The notes under the pieces were generated by a model. That model saw nothing but the letters and a program-made list of their open reading frames with translations, was not told the origin of the DNA and did no database searches. DNA of 64,000 nucleotides from Henckelia pumila (taxonomy: Eukaryota > Streptophyta > Magnoliopsida > Lamiales > Gesneriaceae): contig NC_133121.1 of the NCBI RefSeq assembly GCF_033568475.1, forward strand, positions 77,954,589 to 78,018,588, written 5' to 3'. This document shows positions 42,604 to 55,549 of this stretch, piece after piece; position 1 is the first letter of the stretch; each line of letters begins with the position of its first letter. Both the position numbers and the translations under genes were made by a program.

Positions 42604-43231
42604 CCTCCAATATCACCAAAATATCTTCCAAATGAGTTGTCTTCTTGTTGACGACGTTCTTCTTCTCTTTTCTGCATAATTCTTGCTCGATCATTCTCAA
42701 CAATTTGGCACAGCACAGGATCTCCAATTGTGCTAACATCCATGTATAAAATTTTGTTTTCCTCTTGATGTTTAGCCAATGCTAATTGTTCTTGACGAAG
42801 TGATATTTTTTTCTGCTCATTTTGCAATGCTAGCATCCTCATCTCACGAGTATCGCTAGATCCCTGTTGTAGTACACTGAGAAGCTCGCGATGTCCTTCC
42901 TTCATCGAAGAAATTAATTCTGAAACATGTTCTTCTCTTTTTTTCTTTAATTTGGATTTTTTCACTCCAAGAGGTCGTTGAGAAGTGTCACCTGCATTTT
43001 TATCACTACTTAAATTAATTTCAAATGAATTGATTCCTTGGGAACCTGATATCGGAGATTCTGATCCTTGAGTATTCGACTGTGATGAATCCAAATTTGT
43101 GACTTCTTGTCTTGGTATTGCCTTCGGTGCACTGTCTTCGGCCGAGAATTTCTCCATTTCTTTCAAGATAGGCCACACATGATCAAATTTGAATCCTTTT
43201 GTAAAATTTTTATCTTGCATCATCAAATCTA

Positions 43232-45112
43232 ACACGTAGAGCATCTTCTTCGAAGTCAAGACAATCTTCAACTTACGGAACCATTCCGTATAGTTTGCGC
43301 CAGTCAATTTATTTTGTTCGAGGATCGAGAAAAGTGGATTATGCGAATTCATCTTTATGAAATACTGAAAAGAAACAGACAAATATCAGTGATTGTTTAA
43401 TTAATTTACTAAGACATAAAATAGGCGAAATTTATTTTATGAATCTCACTCCCACTATTTTAACGATTTCACTACCCTCTAGTGAAAACGGGAAAATGTT
43501 TTCCTTAGTGAGAACATGGAGTCCAATTGACAAACTATGGTCCCGAATAATATCAGCCAACCATAATTTTCAAAAGGTAGAGTCCAATTGCTTCCAAAGC
43601 AACCTCCACGTTTTTACCTCATGTCCAATAAGGGCCCAATAATATGACGCCGTTTATTGTGACATGTCAAGATGACCCATCAATATTAAGTTGTGATGGA
43701 CGGTCGCCATGTGGATCCCCCAATAATATGAGCCGATCCCATGGGAGTTCCACCCAACTTACAACATGTGTCGATCCAATGTACAGCTTTCCGACGAACG
43801 GGCCCCCCCAATAATATGAGCCGGACCGTATCCGCGGGTAGCATCTCATACATTGATCGTTGATGGAAGGTAGGAACATTTAAACAATTTTAAATTTCCT
43901 TTATTTATCTTGATATCAATTTTAAATCATATTTAAAATGAGGGATTTTAATTTTGAAAATTTGTCTCATCATTTTAAAATTTTGTATGCTTGCCGGATT
44001 CACACAATTTAGTCTAAAACATGCATACAACAATAATATCATATATTATATAGGATGATCGATTCCATTTCTAATCGACCCGTGGTTGCCAATCACGAGT
44101 CTTAGTCCAATCCTAGGTAATATGCAGTATGCAATGCAATCCTATTACATTGAACTTCCATTTACATTTTTTCTGTCTTTATTGTCTGCTGGGCCCACCT
44201 CCATCTTTAAATCTTCATCTCCCACTAAGTCTAATGTATTTACAATAAATAAACATGACAAGTAGGGGATACATTTCAAGGGGTGGGAACGGGCCATAAA
44301 ACAGACCCACTTTTATTACATATGACAATTCATATTGGGTCATAAACCAGGCCCATTAATAAATCCAACAACAATAAAAACAAATGTAAATTCCTAACAT
44401 ACACCTACAAAATTGGTCATGGCAATCGATCATCCTTATGCAATAACTTTTAATTCAAAATTAATTTATTGGATAACATGCAATGGCAATTTAAATTAAA
44501 AGGATAAAATCATATTCTATATATAAAATCTTACTTTACATACAAAATCATATTTTATCTTTTTATCAAATAAAATCATATTTTACATATAAAATCCAAT
44601 TTTATACATAAAATCATATTTTACTCAATATTTCCATAAGATCATATCTTATCATCAATTGTACCAAAAATAATTAATTTCATAAAATCTGATTTAAAGG
44701 ATAAAATATATAAATTTTCCAAAAATTCAAATTTATCCAAAAATCAATTTTAAAATTTTCGGACTCGAACAATTCGATCCGATGCCTCGTGGACCAATCA
44801 AAAACAATTTTCGATCGGACCAAAAATAGAATTTTAACATATTAAAATATTAATTTTAAAAATTAAAAATTAATTTTTCCGCGGGCCGCCCGGGACACTC
44901 CCGGGCTGCCCGCGCCCCAAAGGGGCTCGGGCCGGGCAGCCCGGCTGCCCCTAGTCGCTGCCCTGGGCAGCGATCCAATCGCTGCCCATGTTTTTTGCCC
45001 GAAAAATTTTTAATTTAAAAAATTTATTTTGTTTCAAAAACCGAGGCTTAAAAATTTTTGTACAATCGATTAATTTAATCGCTTAATCTGAGCAACCTGT
45101 CTCTGATACCAC
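43232..45112 (-). repeat. Truncated second Copia internal segment: leader and gag start
   Basis: Near-identical to 50761-52597. It covers about the first 40 gag codons (MNSHNPLFSILEQNKLTGAN onward to LYVL) and a 1.7-kb leader, with a PBS complement near 45096-45111. The GC-rich leader block (44880-44990) is longer than in the neighbouring copy. Confidence 0.88.
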
Positions 45113-46952
45113 TGTTGGAGAACGGCGATCAGATCAATCAGAATTGATACCCGGTGCAGCGGAAGTTTAAAAATTTTATATGGAACGATTCCATAATGGG
45201 TATCAAAACCTTACGATTAAATTGTGTGTGTAAAAATTAAATAACAATTATAAATTTTTACCTCCAATCTCGAATCGAGATTATGGACACCAACAGATTG
45301 CTCTGCTCTTGTTGTATCTCCCAGGAACTGATGGACAAACTGTTCTTCAATCAGGTCACGAACAGAGATTTAATCCCTCTGATAGATTGCACTAGAAAAT
45401 CTATCAGAAGTTTCTACGAAGAGAATTAACGAATTTGATCCGTTAAACCAGACTGTAATTCAAAATTCACAGGCTGGATTTTTCCTGAGCAGAGGGGAGG
45501 GGGGAGGCCACTGTTAGAGAGAAAACTAGGGTTTTTTCGAAAATTGTGACCTGTTGTATTTAATTTCTGTACTGCAATAACTTATTTATAATGTAGGCCG
45601 CTAACAGCTTAGGGCCCATTAGTCATAAGTTCAAGCCTGACAAGCAAAGCCCGCATGTTCAGAAATTAATATAAAATTCATCGTGACTCAGATTGATAAA
45701 CCGATTTTACCAATGTGCACAGAAACCATTTCTGCATCTTTTAGAGTCAAGATAAATTTTCTGAATCCGAATTCAGTGGTTTCCAAAAATGCCCATCCCT
45801 ATGTCATTTTAGGAAATCTTACTCCTCTACTCTTAAATAAGAAGTCCAACTTCTTTGTTCATTAAATTTAACTCTTTAAATTTAACTATCTCAACGGGGA
45901 TTAAAAATCCATTACTCTGTGTGACCCTCAATGGTTCAGGGATACAGTTAGCCGTGGGCTCACAACTCCTTGTGACTCGGAACAACAATTTCCGACTTGC
46001 CCATCGAATCATGGTAAGAGCGCCTAGCAACATCCCCCATGATTCCCTAGGTATCACTGATAGTGCCTACAAGAACCAATAGATTTTGGTTAGCGTACAG
46101 TACGGTCCCTTCATCCATATATCCCGATCGAATCAACAACCATTGGTAAATCGAGAGTCGTTCTAGATTCGATAACTATGCAATACATCTTGAAGATCAA
46201 ATAGTGACATCGCATGTGCTACTAAGAAACCATTTCTTAAAACACATCATGTACTCTGGCCAGAGATTCGTCACACTAATATCTCCTCAGATCGCATAGG
46301 ATATCCACACTCGCAAGTATGTGGTAAATCCTTGACAACAAAGCATCGACTCCTATATGTGTTGTAACTGTACCCAATCCCGACACCTGATGACCCCAAT
46401 AGAGTCGGTAAACGAGTCAAAGCACAGTACTAGCATATAGAGTCTCAATGATGTTTCAAGTAGTAAGGACTAATGGTGTACAACCAAAACCGCGGACTTT
46501 ATCCACTCGATAAGTGATAACCACTTGGAAAGTCCGGATAGGGTAGTTCGATCATTCATCGTATGAATATCCATTTGCATGCTTTGAACATCTCTATGTT
46601 CCTTACCAATGAAACGTGGTACTCTGCATCGCAAATGCTAGTCTCAATCTCGAGCGATCCTTATCCTTATTATCGGACGGCTCAATCGACTAGGAACAGT
46701 TTAGAATATACAGTGACTATAAGATGTGTTTCATGATAGCCATCCCCATGTGCTACCACATCTTACATACACTATAGTATATTCAAGGTCTTTATCAAAA
46801 CAACAATAGTATATCACAATATAACAATATGAAGAAAGATAAAGTCATTGCCATTAATAAAAGTGTAAATTATATTAAACAAAAGATTGTTTATACAAAG
46901 AGTCATCAAAGCCCTTAGCCACAAGTTGGCTCACCGGGCACCCACTCTTTCA
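45113..46952 (-). repeat. Middle Copia LTR
   Basis: 1,840 bp, minus-strand start TGAAAGAGTGGG and end CCAACA. It serves as 3' LTR for the complete unit (its PPT lies at 46953-46966) and as 5' LTR for the truncated unit. It differs from 52598-54439 by roughly ten visible substitutions or indels. Confidence 0.9.
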
Positions 46953-46966
46953 ATCTCCCACTTGCC

Positions 46967-49900
46967 CTAAAGCCAACTAGTCATACTACGTAGACCCATT
47001 GCTTCGCGATGTTTGTCAAATAATGGTCCTGGCAAGGGCTTAGTAAGTGGATCAGCGATATTGTCTGCAGAGCCCACTCTTTTGACAGTGATGTCTCCTC
47101 TTTCCACGATCTCCCGGATGATGTGGTATTTCCTCAGTACGTGTTTGGATCTTTGATGAGACCTTGGTTCCTTTGCCTGAGCAACGGCACCCGTGTTGTC
47201 ACAGTACACCGGGACTGGACCAACAACTTCCGGAATAACGCCCAACTCTTGGACGAAATTCCTCATCCAAACGGCCTCTTTAGCAGCAGCTGATGCTGCA
47301 ATGTATTCTGCCTCAGTGGTGGAATCCGCTGTGGTGTCCTGCTTGGAACTCTTCCAAGAGACAGCACCGCCATTGAGCATGAACACAAATCCAGAGGTTG
47401 ACTTTGAGTCATCCACGTCACTTTGGAAGCTAGAGTCGGTATAGCCTTCCAATTTTAGTTCTCTTCCTCCATATACCATGAACATATTCTTAGTCCTTCG
47501 TAAGTACTTAAGAATATCCTTCACGGCTTTCCAATGCATTTGACCGGGATTAGCTTGATATCTGCTCGTGACACTCAGAGCAAATGCTACATCCGGTCTG
47601 GTAGATATCATCCGATACATGATACTACCAATGGCTGACGCATATGGTACATGTGTCATTTTCTCTATCTCTTCATCAGTCTTGGGACACATAGACCTGG
47701 ATAGAGAAACTCCATGACACATGGGTAGATGTCCTCTTTTGGACCCATCCATTGAAAACCGTTTCAATATGGTATCGATGTAGGTTGATTGAGTGAGTCC
47801 TATCATTCTCTTAGATCTATCTCTATAGATCTGTATCCCTAGAATATAGGATGCCTCACCCAAATCCTTCATCGAGAATCTACCTGATAACCATATTTTT
47901 GTTGACTGCAACATCCCTACATCATTCCCAATGAGTAGGATGTCATCAACATAAAGTACTAAGAATGTCACAGCATCCTTAACTATTTTCTTGTACACGC
48001 ATGGTTCCTTCGGGTTCTTGATGAAACCAAAATCCTTTATTGTTTCATCAAATTTCTGGTTCCAACTTCTTGATGCTTGTTTTAGACCATAGATCGATCT
48101 CTGAAGCTTGCATACCTTATGCTCGCTTCCCATGGATGTGTATCCCTCAGGCTACGTCATATAGATCTCTTCCTTAATGTTTCCATTAAGAAATGCAGTC
48201 TTCACATCCATTTGCCATATCTCATAGTCATACCAAGCAGCTATGGCAATAGGTATTCTTATGGACTTGAACATTGCAACTGGTGAAAAGGTTTCATCAT
48301 AGTCAACTCCTTGTCTTTGAGTATAACATTTCGCCACCAATCACGCCTTGTAGGTCAATACCTTACCATCAGGCCCAAGCTTTCTCTTGTAGATCCATTT
48401 ACACCCTATTGGAACAATTCCATCGGGAGGATCTACTAAAGACCAAACTTGGTTTGTATGCATCGAATCTATTTCCGACTGCATAGCTTCAAGCCATAAA
48501 TTTGAATCCGCATCAGAAATTGCTTCCTTGAAGTTTCTTGGATCACATCCAACATCGGGTTCATCTTGATCCCCTTCAAGAAGAAGACCATATCGAATAG
48601 GAGGTCTAGAAGTCCTCTCGGATCTTCTAAGTATAGGCGTGTCCATCAATGGTTCCTGAGGTGTAGGATCATTATTTTGTATTTCGGGTTCTTCTAGAAT
48701 TTCTTCGAGTTCCATCATCTCGCCTTTCTTATCCAATAAGAACTCCTTCTCCAAGAAGGTGGCATTCCTTGAAACAAACACCTTTGTTTCAGCAGGATGA
48801 TAGAAATAATATCCGATTGAATTCTTCGGATACACTACAAAATAACATAAGGTGGATCGACTATCCAACTTATCTCCCACTGTCTGCTTCACGTAAGCAG
48901 GACATCCCCAAATCCTCAAGTACGAATACTTAGGAGCTTTGCCATTCCATAACTCGTATGGTGTTTTGTCCACTGCTTTGGTGTGGACGTTGTTCAACAA
49001 CAATACCGCCGTTTCAAGCGCATAGCCCCAAAACGAAGGTGGAAGCTCAGTGAAGCTCATCATGGATCGAACCATGTCCAACAAAGTTCGATTACGACGC
49101 TCCGATACACCATTCAGCTGAGGTGTCATAGGAGGAGTCCACTGAGAGAGAATCCCATTCTCTTTCAGATAGTCCAAAAACTCGGTACTTAAGTATTCTC
49201 CACCTCGATCCGATCGAAGTGCTTTAATACTTTTACCTAGCTTGTTTTCTACTTCAGCCTTGAATTCTTTGAACTTTTCAAATGCTTCAGACTTATATTT
49301 CATTAAATATAAATACCCATACCTTGAATAATCATCAGTAAAGGTAATGAAGTAGGTGTGGCCAAATTTAGTATCGATTCTAAATGGACCACAAACATCT
49401 GTATGGATCAAATCCAACAGATTTTGACTACGCTCAGGTTTCCCCTTAAAAGGAGATTTAGTCATTTTTCCTTTCAGGCAGGACTCACAAGTAGGTAGAG
49501 AGTTAATATCAGACATATCAAACATGCCCTCTCCCACTAGCTTGTTCATCCTCCTTGAGGAAATATGACATAGCCTAGCATGCCAAAGGTTTGCCGGGTT
49601 TTGACTATCGATTTTCCTTTTGTTTGTTGTTGCCGGTTTATCAACATAATTTATTGGAACGTCTTTTAGTTTTAAGTTATATAGATCGTTTTCAAGTTGT
49701 CCATTTCCAATCAAACATTCATTCTTGTAAATATTGCAAATCTCATTCACAAAATTGCAAGAATAACCATCTCTATCAAGCATAGAAACAGAAATAATGT
49801 TTTTAATCAAATCTGGAACAAATAAAACATCTCTCAAAAGTAACTTAAAACCGTTCTGCAAAATTAAATAAACATCTCCCACAGCTTTAGCTTTAACTCT

Positions 49901-50881
49901 GGAACCATTTCCGAGCCTCAGCTGGGTCTCACCCATTCTAAGCCTGCGACTTCTTGTCATCACCTGCAAATCATTGCAAATGTGAGATCCACATCCGGTA
50001 TCCAATACCCAAGAAGTAGTATTAAGTGAAACATTTATTTCAATATAGAACATACCCTTCGCAGTTCGCAACTGCTCTAGATATTCCTTGCAGTTACGCT
50101 TCCAATGACCGGGCTTCTTGCAGTAATGGCAAACATCCTTGGATTTTTCCATGTTTGAAGCCTTTGTCTTGTACTTCTTCTCGGGTTCGATTTTCTTGGG
50201 TGGGGCAGAACGTTTCTTACCCTTTGTACTTGGCCCCTTCTTAGCAGAAGAAGAGGAGCCCACCAAGAAAGCCGGTTTATCCTTCTTTAAAGTGGATTCA
50301 TATGTTACAAGCATATTGACCATCTCTTCAAGGGAGGCCTCTATCTTGTTCGTATTGAAATTCACCACAAATCCGTCAAACGAAGAAGGAAGAGATAGAA
50401 GTAGTAAGTCCACGTTGAGTTCATGCTCCAACACCAAATCAAGCGTTACCAACTTCTGTATGAGCCAAATCACTCGTACCCCATGATCACGGACCGAAGT
50501 CCCTTCACGCATGCGACACGTCATTAGCTCTTTTACAGTAGCGAACCTTTCAGCTCTCGATTGAGCCCCAAAAAGTTCCTTGAGTTGTACGTGAATGTCA
50601 GCAGCATTCACGGTATCCTCAAATCGCCTCTGGAGTTCATCAGACATCGAGGCTTGCATATAGCATTTGGCCTTGATATCATGGTCCCACCATGTATCAA
50701 GTTTTGCCAACTCTTCCGGACTTACATCAGCTGGTGCTTCCTTCGGAGGAGATTTTTCTAACACGTAGAGCATCTTCTTCGAAGTCAAGACAATCTTCAA
50801 CTTACGGAACCATTCCGTATAGTTTGCGCCAGTCAATTTATTTTGTTCGAGGATCGAGAAAAGTGGATTATGCGAATTCAT
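46967..50881 (-). pseudogene. Copia gag-pol with two nonsense mutations
   Basis: All domains of the intact relative at 26210-30124 are present in the same order and at nearly the same length: gag, CCHC (CHYCKKPGHWKRNC), protease LDTGCGSH, integrase, RT with YVDD, RNase H. Two stops break it in RT: TGA at 48338-48340, where the intact element has CGA in KARLVAK, and TAG near 48153, where it has CAG in MKQPEGF. Both are C-to-T changes. The longest remaining frames are 50911-48341 and 48133-46967. Not functional. Confidence 0.93.
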
Positions 50882-52408
50882 CTTTATGAAATACTGAAAA
50901 GAAACAGACAAATATCAGTGATTGTTTAATTAATTTACTAAGACATAAAATAGGCGAAATTTATTTTGTGAATCTCACTCCCACTATTTTAACGATTTCA
51001 CTACCCTCTAGTGAAAACGGGAAACTGTTTTCCTTAGTGAGAACATGGAGTCCAATTGACAAACTATGGTCCCGAATAATATCAGCCAACCATAATTTTC
51101 AAAAGGTAGAGTCCAATTGCTTCCAAAGCAACCTCCACGTTTTTACCTCATGTCCAATAAGGGCCCAATAATATGACGCCGTTTATTGTGACATGTCAAG
51201 ATGACCCATCAATATTAAGTTGTGATGGACGGTCGCCATGTGGATCCCCCAATAATATGAGCCGATCCCATGGGAGTTCCACCCAACTTACAACATGTGT
51301 CGATCCAATGTACAGCTTTCCGACGAACGGGCCCCCCCAATAATATGAGCCGGACCGTATCCGCGGGTAGCATCTCATACATTGATCGTTGATGGAAGGT
51401 AGGAACATTTAAACAATTTTAAATTTCCTTTATTTATCTTGATATCAATTTTAAATCATATTTAAAATGAGGGATTTTAATTTTGAAAATTTGTCTCATC
51501 ATTTTAAAATTTTGTATGCTTGCCGGATTCACACAATTTAGTCTAAAACATGCATACAACAATAATATCATATATTATATAGGATGATCGATTCCATTTC
51601 TAATCGACCCGTGGTTGCCAATCACGAGTCTTAGTCCAATCCTAGGTAATATGCAGTATGCAATGCAATCCTATTACATTGAGCTTCCATTTATATTTTT
51701 TCTGTCTTTATTGTCTGCTGGGCCCACCTCCATCTTCAAATCTTCATCTCCCACTAAGTCTAATGTATTTACAATAAATAAACATGACAAGTAGGGGATA
51801 CATTTCAAGGGGTGGGAACGGGCCATAAAACAGGCCCACTTTTATTACATATGACAATTCATATTGGGTCATAAACCAGGCCCATTAATAAATCCAACAA
51901 CAATAAAAACAAATGTAAATTCCTAACATACACCTACAAAATTGGTCATGGCAATCGATCATCCTTATGCAATAACTTTTAATTCAAAATTAATTTATTG
52001 GATAACATGCAATGTCAATTTAAATTAAAAGGATAAAATCATATTCTATATATAAAATCTTATTTTACATACAAAATCATATTTTATCTTTTTATCAAAT
52101 AAAATCATATTTTACATATAAAATCCAATTTTATACATAAAATCATATTTTACTCAATATTTCCATAAGATCATATCTTATCATCAATTGTACCAAAAAT
52201 AATTAATTTCATAAAATCTGATTTAACGGATAAAATATATAAATTTTCCAAAAATTCAAATTTATCCAAAAATCAATTTTAAAATTTTCGGACTCGAACA
52301 ATTCGATCCGATGCCTCGTGGACCAATCAAAAACAATTTTCGATCGGACCAAAAATAGAATTTTAACATATTAAAATTTTAATTTTAAAAATTAAAAATT
52401 AATTTTTC

Positions 52409-52475
52409 CGCGGGCCGCCCGGGACACTCCCGGGCAGCCCGGCTGCCCCTAGGGCAGCGACGATTGCTGCCCATG
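52409..52475 (-). repeat. GC-rich leader block, short version
   Basis: A roughly 65-bp remnant of the GC-rich leader block that is about 110 bp in 44880-44990 and about 335 bp in 24356-24690. Confidence 0.75.
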
Positions 52476-52597
52476 TTTTTTGCCCGAAAAATTTTTAATT
52501 TAAAAAATTTATTTTGTTTCAAAAACCGAGGCTTAAAAATTTTTGTACAATCGATTAATTTAATCGCTTAATCTGAGCAACCTGTCTCTGATACCAC

Positions 52598-54439
52598 TGT
52601 TGGAGAACGGCGATCAGATCAATCAGGATTGATACCCGGTGCAGCGAAAGTTTAAAAATTTTATATGGAACGATTCCATAATGGGTATCAAAACCTTACG
52701 ATTAAATTGTGTGTGTAAAAATTAAATAACAATTATAAATTTTTACCTCCAATCTCGAATCGAGATTATGGACACCAACAGATTGCTCTGCTCTTGTTGT
52801 ATCTCCCAGGAACTGATGGACGAACTGTTCTTCAATCAGGTCCACGAACAGAGATTTAATCCCTCTGATAGATTGCACTAGAAAATCTATCAGAAGTTTC
52901 TACGAAGAGAATTAACGAATTTGATCCGTTAAACCAGACTGTAATTCAAAATTCACAGGCTGGATTTTTCCTGAGCAGAGGGGAGGGGGGAGGCCACTGT
53001 TAGAGAGAAAACTAGGGTTTTTTCGAAAATTGTGACCTGTTGTATTTAATTTCTGTACTGCAATAACTTATTTATAATGTAGGCCGCTAACAGCTTAGGG
53101 CCCATTAGTCATAAGTTCAAGCCTGACAAGCAAAGCCCGCATGTTCAGAAATTAATATAAAATTCATCGTGACTCAGATTGATAAACCGATTTTACCAAT
53201 GTGCACAGAAACCATTTCTGCATCTTTTAGAGTCAAGATAAATTTTCTGAATCCGAATTCAGTGGTTTCCAAAAATGCCCATCCCTATGTCATTTTAGGA
53301 AATCTTACTCCTCTACTCTTAAATAAGAAGTCCAACTTCTTTGTTCATTAAATTTAACTCTTTAAATTTAACTATCTCAACGGGGATTAAAAATCCATTA
53401 CTCTGTGTGACCCTCAATGGTTCGGGGATACAGCTAGCCGTGGGCTCACAACTCCTTGTGACTCGGAACAACAATTTCCGACTTGCCCATCGAATCATGG
53501 TAAGAGCGCCTAGCAACATCGCCCCATGATTCCCTAGGTATCACTGATAGTGCCTACAAGAACCAATAGATTTTGGTTAGCGTACAGTACGGTCCCTTCA
53601 TCCATATATCCCGATCGAATCAACAACCATTGGTAAATCGAGAGTCGTTCTAGATTCGATAACTATGCAATACATCTTGAAGATCAAATAGTGACATCGC
53701 ATGTGCTACTAAGAAACCATTTTTTAAAACACATCATGTACTCTGGCCAGAGATTCGTCACACTAATATCTCCTCAGATCGCATAGGATATCCACACTCG
53801 CAAGTATGTGGTGAATCCTTGACAACAAAGCATCGACTCCTATATGTGTTGTAACTGTACCCAATCCCGACACCTGATGACCCCAATAGAGTCGGTAAAC
53901 GAGTCAAAGCACAGTACTAGCATATAGAGTCTCAATGATGTTTCAAGTAGTAAGGACTAATGGTGTACAACCAAAACCGCGGACTTTACCCACTCGATAA
54001 GTGATAACCACTTGGAAAGTCCGGATAGGGTAGTTCGATCATTCATCGTATGAATATCCATTTGCATGCTTTGAACATCTCTATGTTCCTTACCAATGAA
54101 ACGTGGTACTCTGCATCGCAAATGCTAGTCTCAATCTCGAGCGATCCTTATCCTTATTATCGGACGGCTCAATCGACTAGGAATAGTTTAGAATATACAG
54201 TGACTATAACATGTGTTTCATGATAGCCATCCCCATGTGCTACCACATCTTACATACACTATAGTATATTTAAGGTCTTTATCAAAACAACAATAGTATA
54301 TCACAATATAACAATATGAAGAAAGATAAAGTCATTGCCATTAATAAAAGTGTAAATTATATTAAACAAAAGATTGTTTATACAAAGAGTCATCAAAGCC
54401 CTTAGCCACAAGTTGGCTCACCGGGCACCCACTCTTTCA
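52598..54439 (-). repeat. 5' Copia LTR of the inverted array
   Basis: 1,842 bp, minus-strand TGAAAGAGTGGG...CCAACA, followed by the PBS complement (CTCTGATACCA, 52586-52596). Harbinger transposase sequence starts right after it at 54440. Confidence 0.92.
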
Positions 54440-55154
54440 GTTGGGAAGTCTCGACTGTATGCATTAGAAGTGGAAAAATTGTCCCACCGCTTGGGATGGA
54501 CAATATGCAGGCCGTAGTGGTTCTCCAACAAAAATTTTAGAAGATGTGGCTGATTACGATCTTTGGATATGACATGCATATTTTGGTATGCCTGGCTCCA
54601 ATAATGATATAAATGTTTTAGAGTCATCCAGTCTATTTTATAATCTTGCAGATGGAATTTCTCCCCCAGCTCACTATACTATTGGAGGCAAACAATATGA
54701 AACTGGGTATTATTTAGCTGATGGTATCTATCCTAAATGGTCAACTATTGTACAAACTATCCATGATCCACGTGGTCCAAAGAAGCAGTATTTTGCGATG
54801 AAACAAGAGTCGTGAAGAAAAGATGTGGAGCATGCATTTGGCGTTCTTCAATCACGGTTTGCGATTGTGGCATCTCCAGCACGTGGTTGGAAGAAAAATC
54901 ATTTGCATGATATAATGAAATCATGCATTATAATGCACAATATGATCATTGAAGATGAACGAGATCTCAGTGCACCAATTCAAGATGCGAGGGAAACATC
55001 AACTCCAGTTGTAGAAATTGCTGCCAATGATCATGCCAGATTTCAAGAATTTCTCGGTCGCTATAAAAAAATTAAAAACAAAGACGCCCATTATGCATTG
55101 CGAAATTCTTTAATTGATCATTTATGGGATAAATATGGTCATTCAAATATTTGA
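54440..55154 (+). pseudogene. PIF/Harbinger DDE transposase, 5'-truncated with three stops
   Basis: The frame starts mid-gene at LGSLDCMH and continues WKNCPTAWDGQYAGRSGSPT, HAYFGMPGSNNDINVLESS, GGKQYETGYYLADGIYPKW, KDVEHAFGVLQSRFAIV and SCIIMHNMIIEDE, the DDE_Tnp_4 (HARBI1/ALP1-like) pattern. The catalytic triad is visible: D of GSLDCMH, D of NNDIN and E of KDVEHAFG. Stops occur at 54466 (after CMH, normally tryptophan), about 54568 (normally the second tryptophan of LWIWHAYF) and 54813 (after KQES). The N-terminal half is missing, cut off at the Copia LTR. Normally this enzyme binds the TIRs and excises the element. Confidence 0.9.
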
Positions 55155-55549
55155 AGTGTATTGTTTTGTTTTAATTTATATCATGTACTTTTATTTTATT
55201 TCATCATTTGGAATAAATTATATTTAATTTCTTATAATATATTATTATAATAATTCGAAATTAATATATTTATCATTTTAGTAATATTATTTTTATTATT
55301 AATATTATAATATTAATATAATAAAAATTTAATGTAATATAATTAATTAATGAAAATTTTTAAATATATATGTTTATAAATAATAAAAAGTAATATAAAA
55401 AAGTAAAGTAAAAGGAATATTTCGAGAATATTCTTTTTAGAGTAAGATTTGAAGTAAGTGGGTTGGAGATGAATGTTATATTTGGTGCAGAAATTGCACT
55501 ATTTTAGAGTAGAGCTGCTTTAAAATGAAGTTTTGGGTTGGAGATGGCC
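55155..55549. other. Harbinger 3' flank and right terminal inverted repeat
   Basis: AT-rich untranslated sequence after the transposase stop, ending TTTTGGGTTGGAGATGGCC, which mirrors the left terminus at 37617. Confidence 0.8.

Larger units (their letters stand above)
38272..43231 (-). pseudogene. Harbinger accessory gene (NAM-associated C-terminal type), broken
   Basis: Read on the minus strand from 43231: DLMMQDKNFTKGFKFDHVWP, a polar serine-rich linker, a LKKKREEHVSELISSMKEGH coiled coil, NEQKKISLRQEQLALAKHQE, and RARIMQKREEERRQQ up to FGRYFGDIGG at 42607. There a CACTA element interrupts. Beyond it, at 38308-38272, the frame continues with a serine/aspartate-rich tail ending FPNY and TGA, in phase if one CCT target copy is counted. 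This is the accessory (Myb-like/NAM-associated) protein that accompanies Harbinger transposase. Its N-terminal DNA-binding half is missing and replaced by Copia gag sequence, giving a chimeric 277-codon open frame (42549-43382). Confidence 0.7.
43232..54439 (-). mobile_element. Inverted Copia array: LTR, internal region, LTR, truncated internal region
   Basis: Read on the minus strand: LTR 54439-52598, leader, gag-pol 50881-46967, LTR 46952-45113, then a second leader and the first codons of a second gag, broken off at about 43232 in gag where Harbinger coding sequence begins. It is the same family as the young Copia at 22370-32002. A single insertion would end at the second LTR, so this is a tandem or recombined structure with a deletion into Harbinger. 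Because the left end is lost, no target duplication can be verified. Confidence 0.88.
37617..55549. mobile_element. PIF/Harbinger DNA transposon, inflated to 17.9 kb by nested elements
   Basis: The terminal inverted repeats are GGGCATCTCCAACCC at 37617 and the complement of GGGTTGGAGATGGCC ending at 55549, flanked by TTA. Near its ends it carries the two expected Harbinger genes: an accessory Myb/NAM-associated-type gene on the minus strand (38272-43231) and a DDE transposase on the plus strand (54440-55154). Both have lost their 5' halves. A CACTA element (38309-42603) and a Copia array (43232-54439) account for about 15.5 kb of the length. It is non-autonomous and immobile by its own genes. 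Confidence 0.88.
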
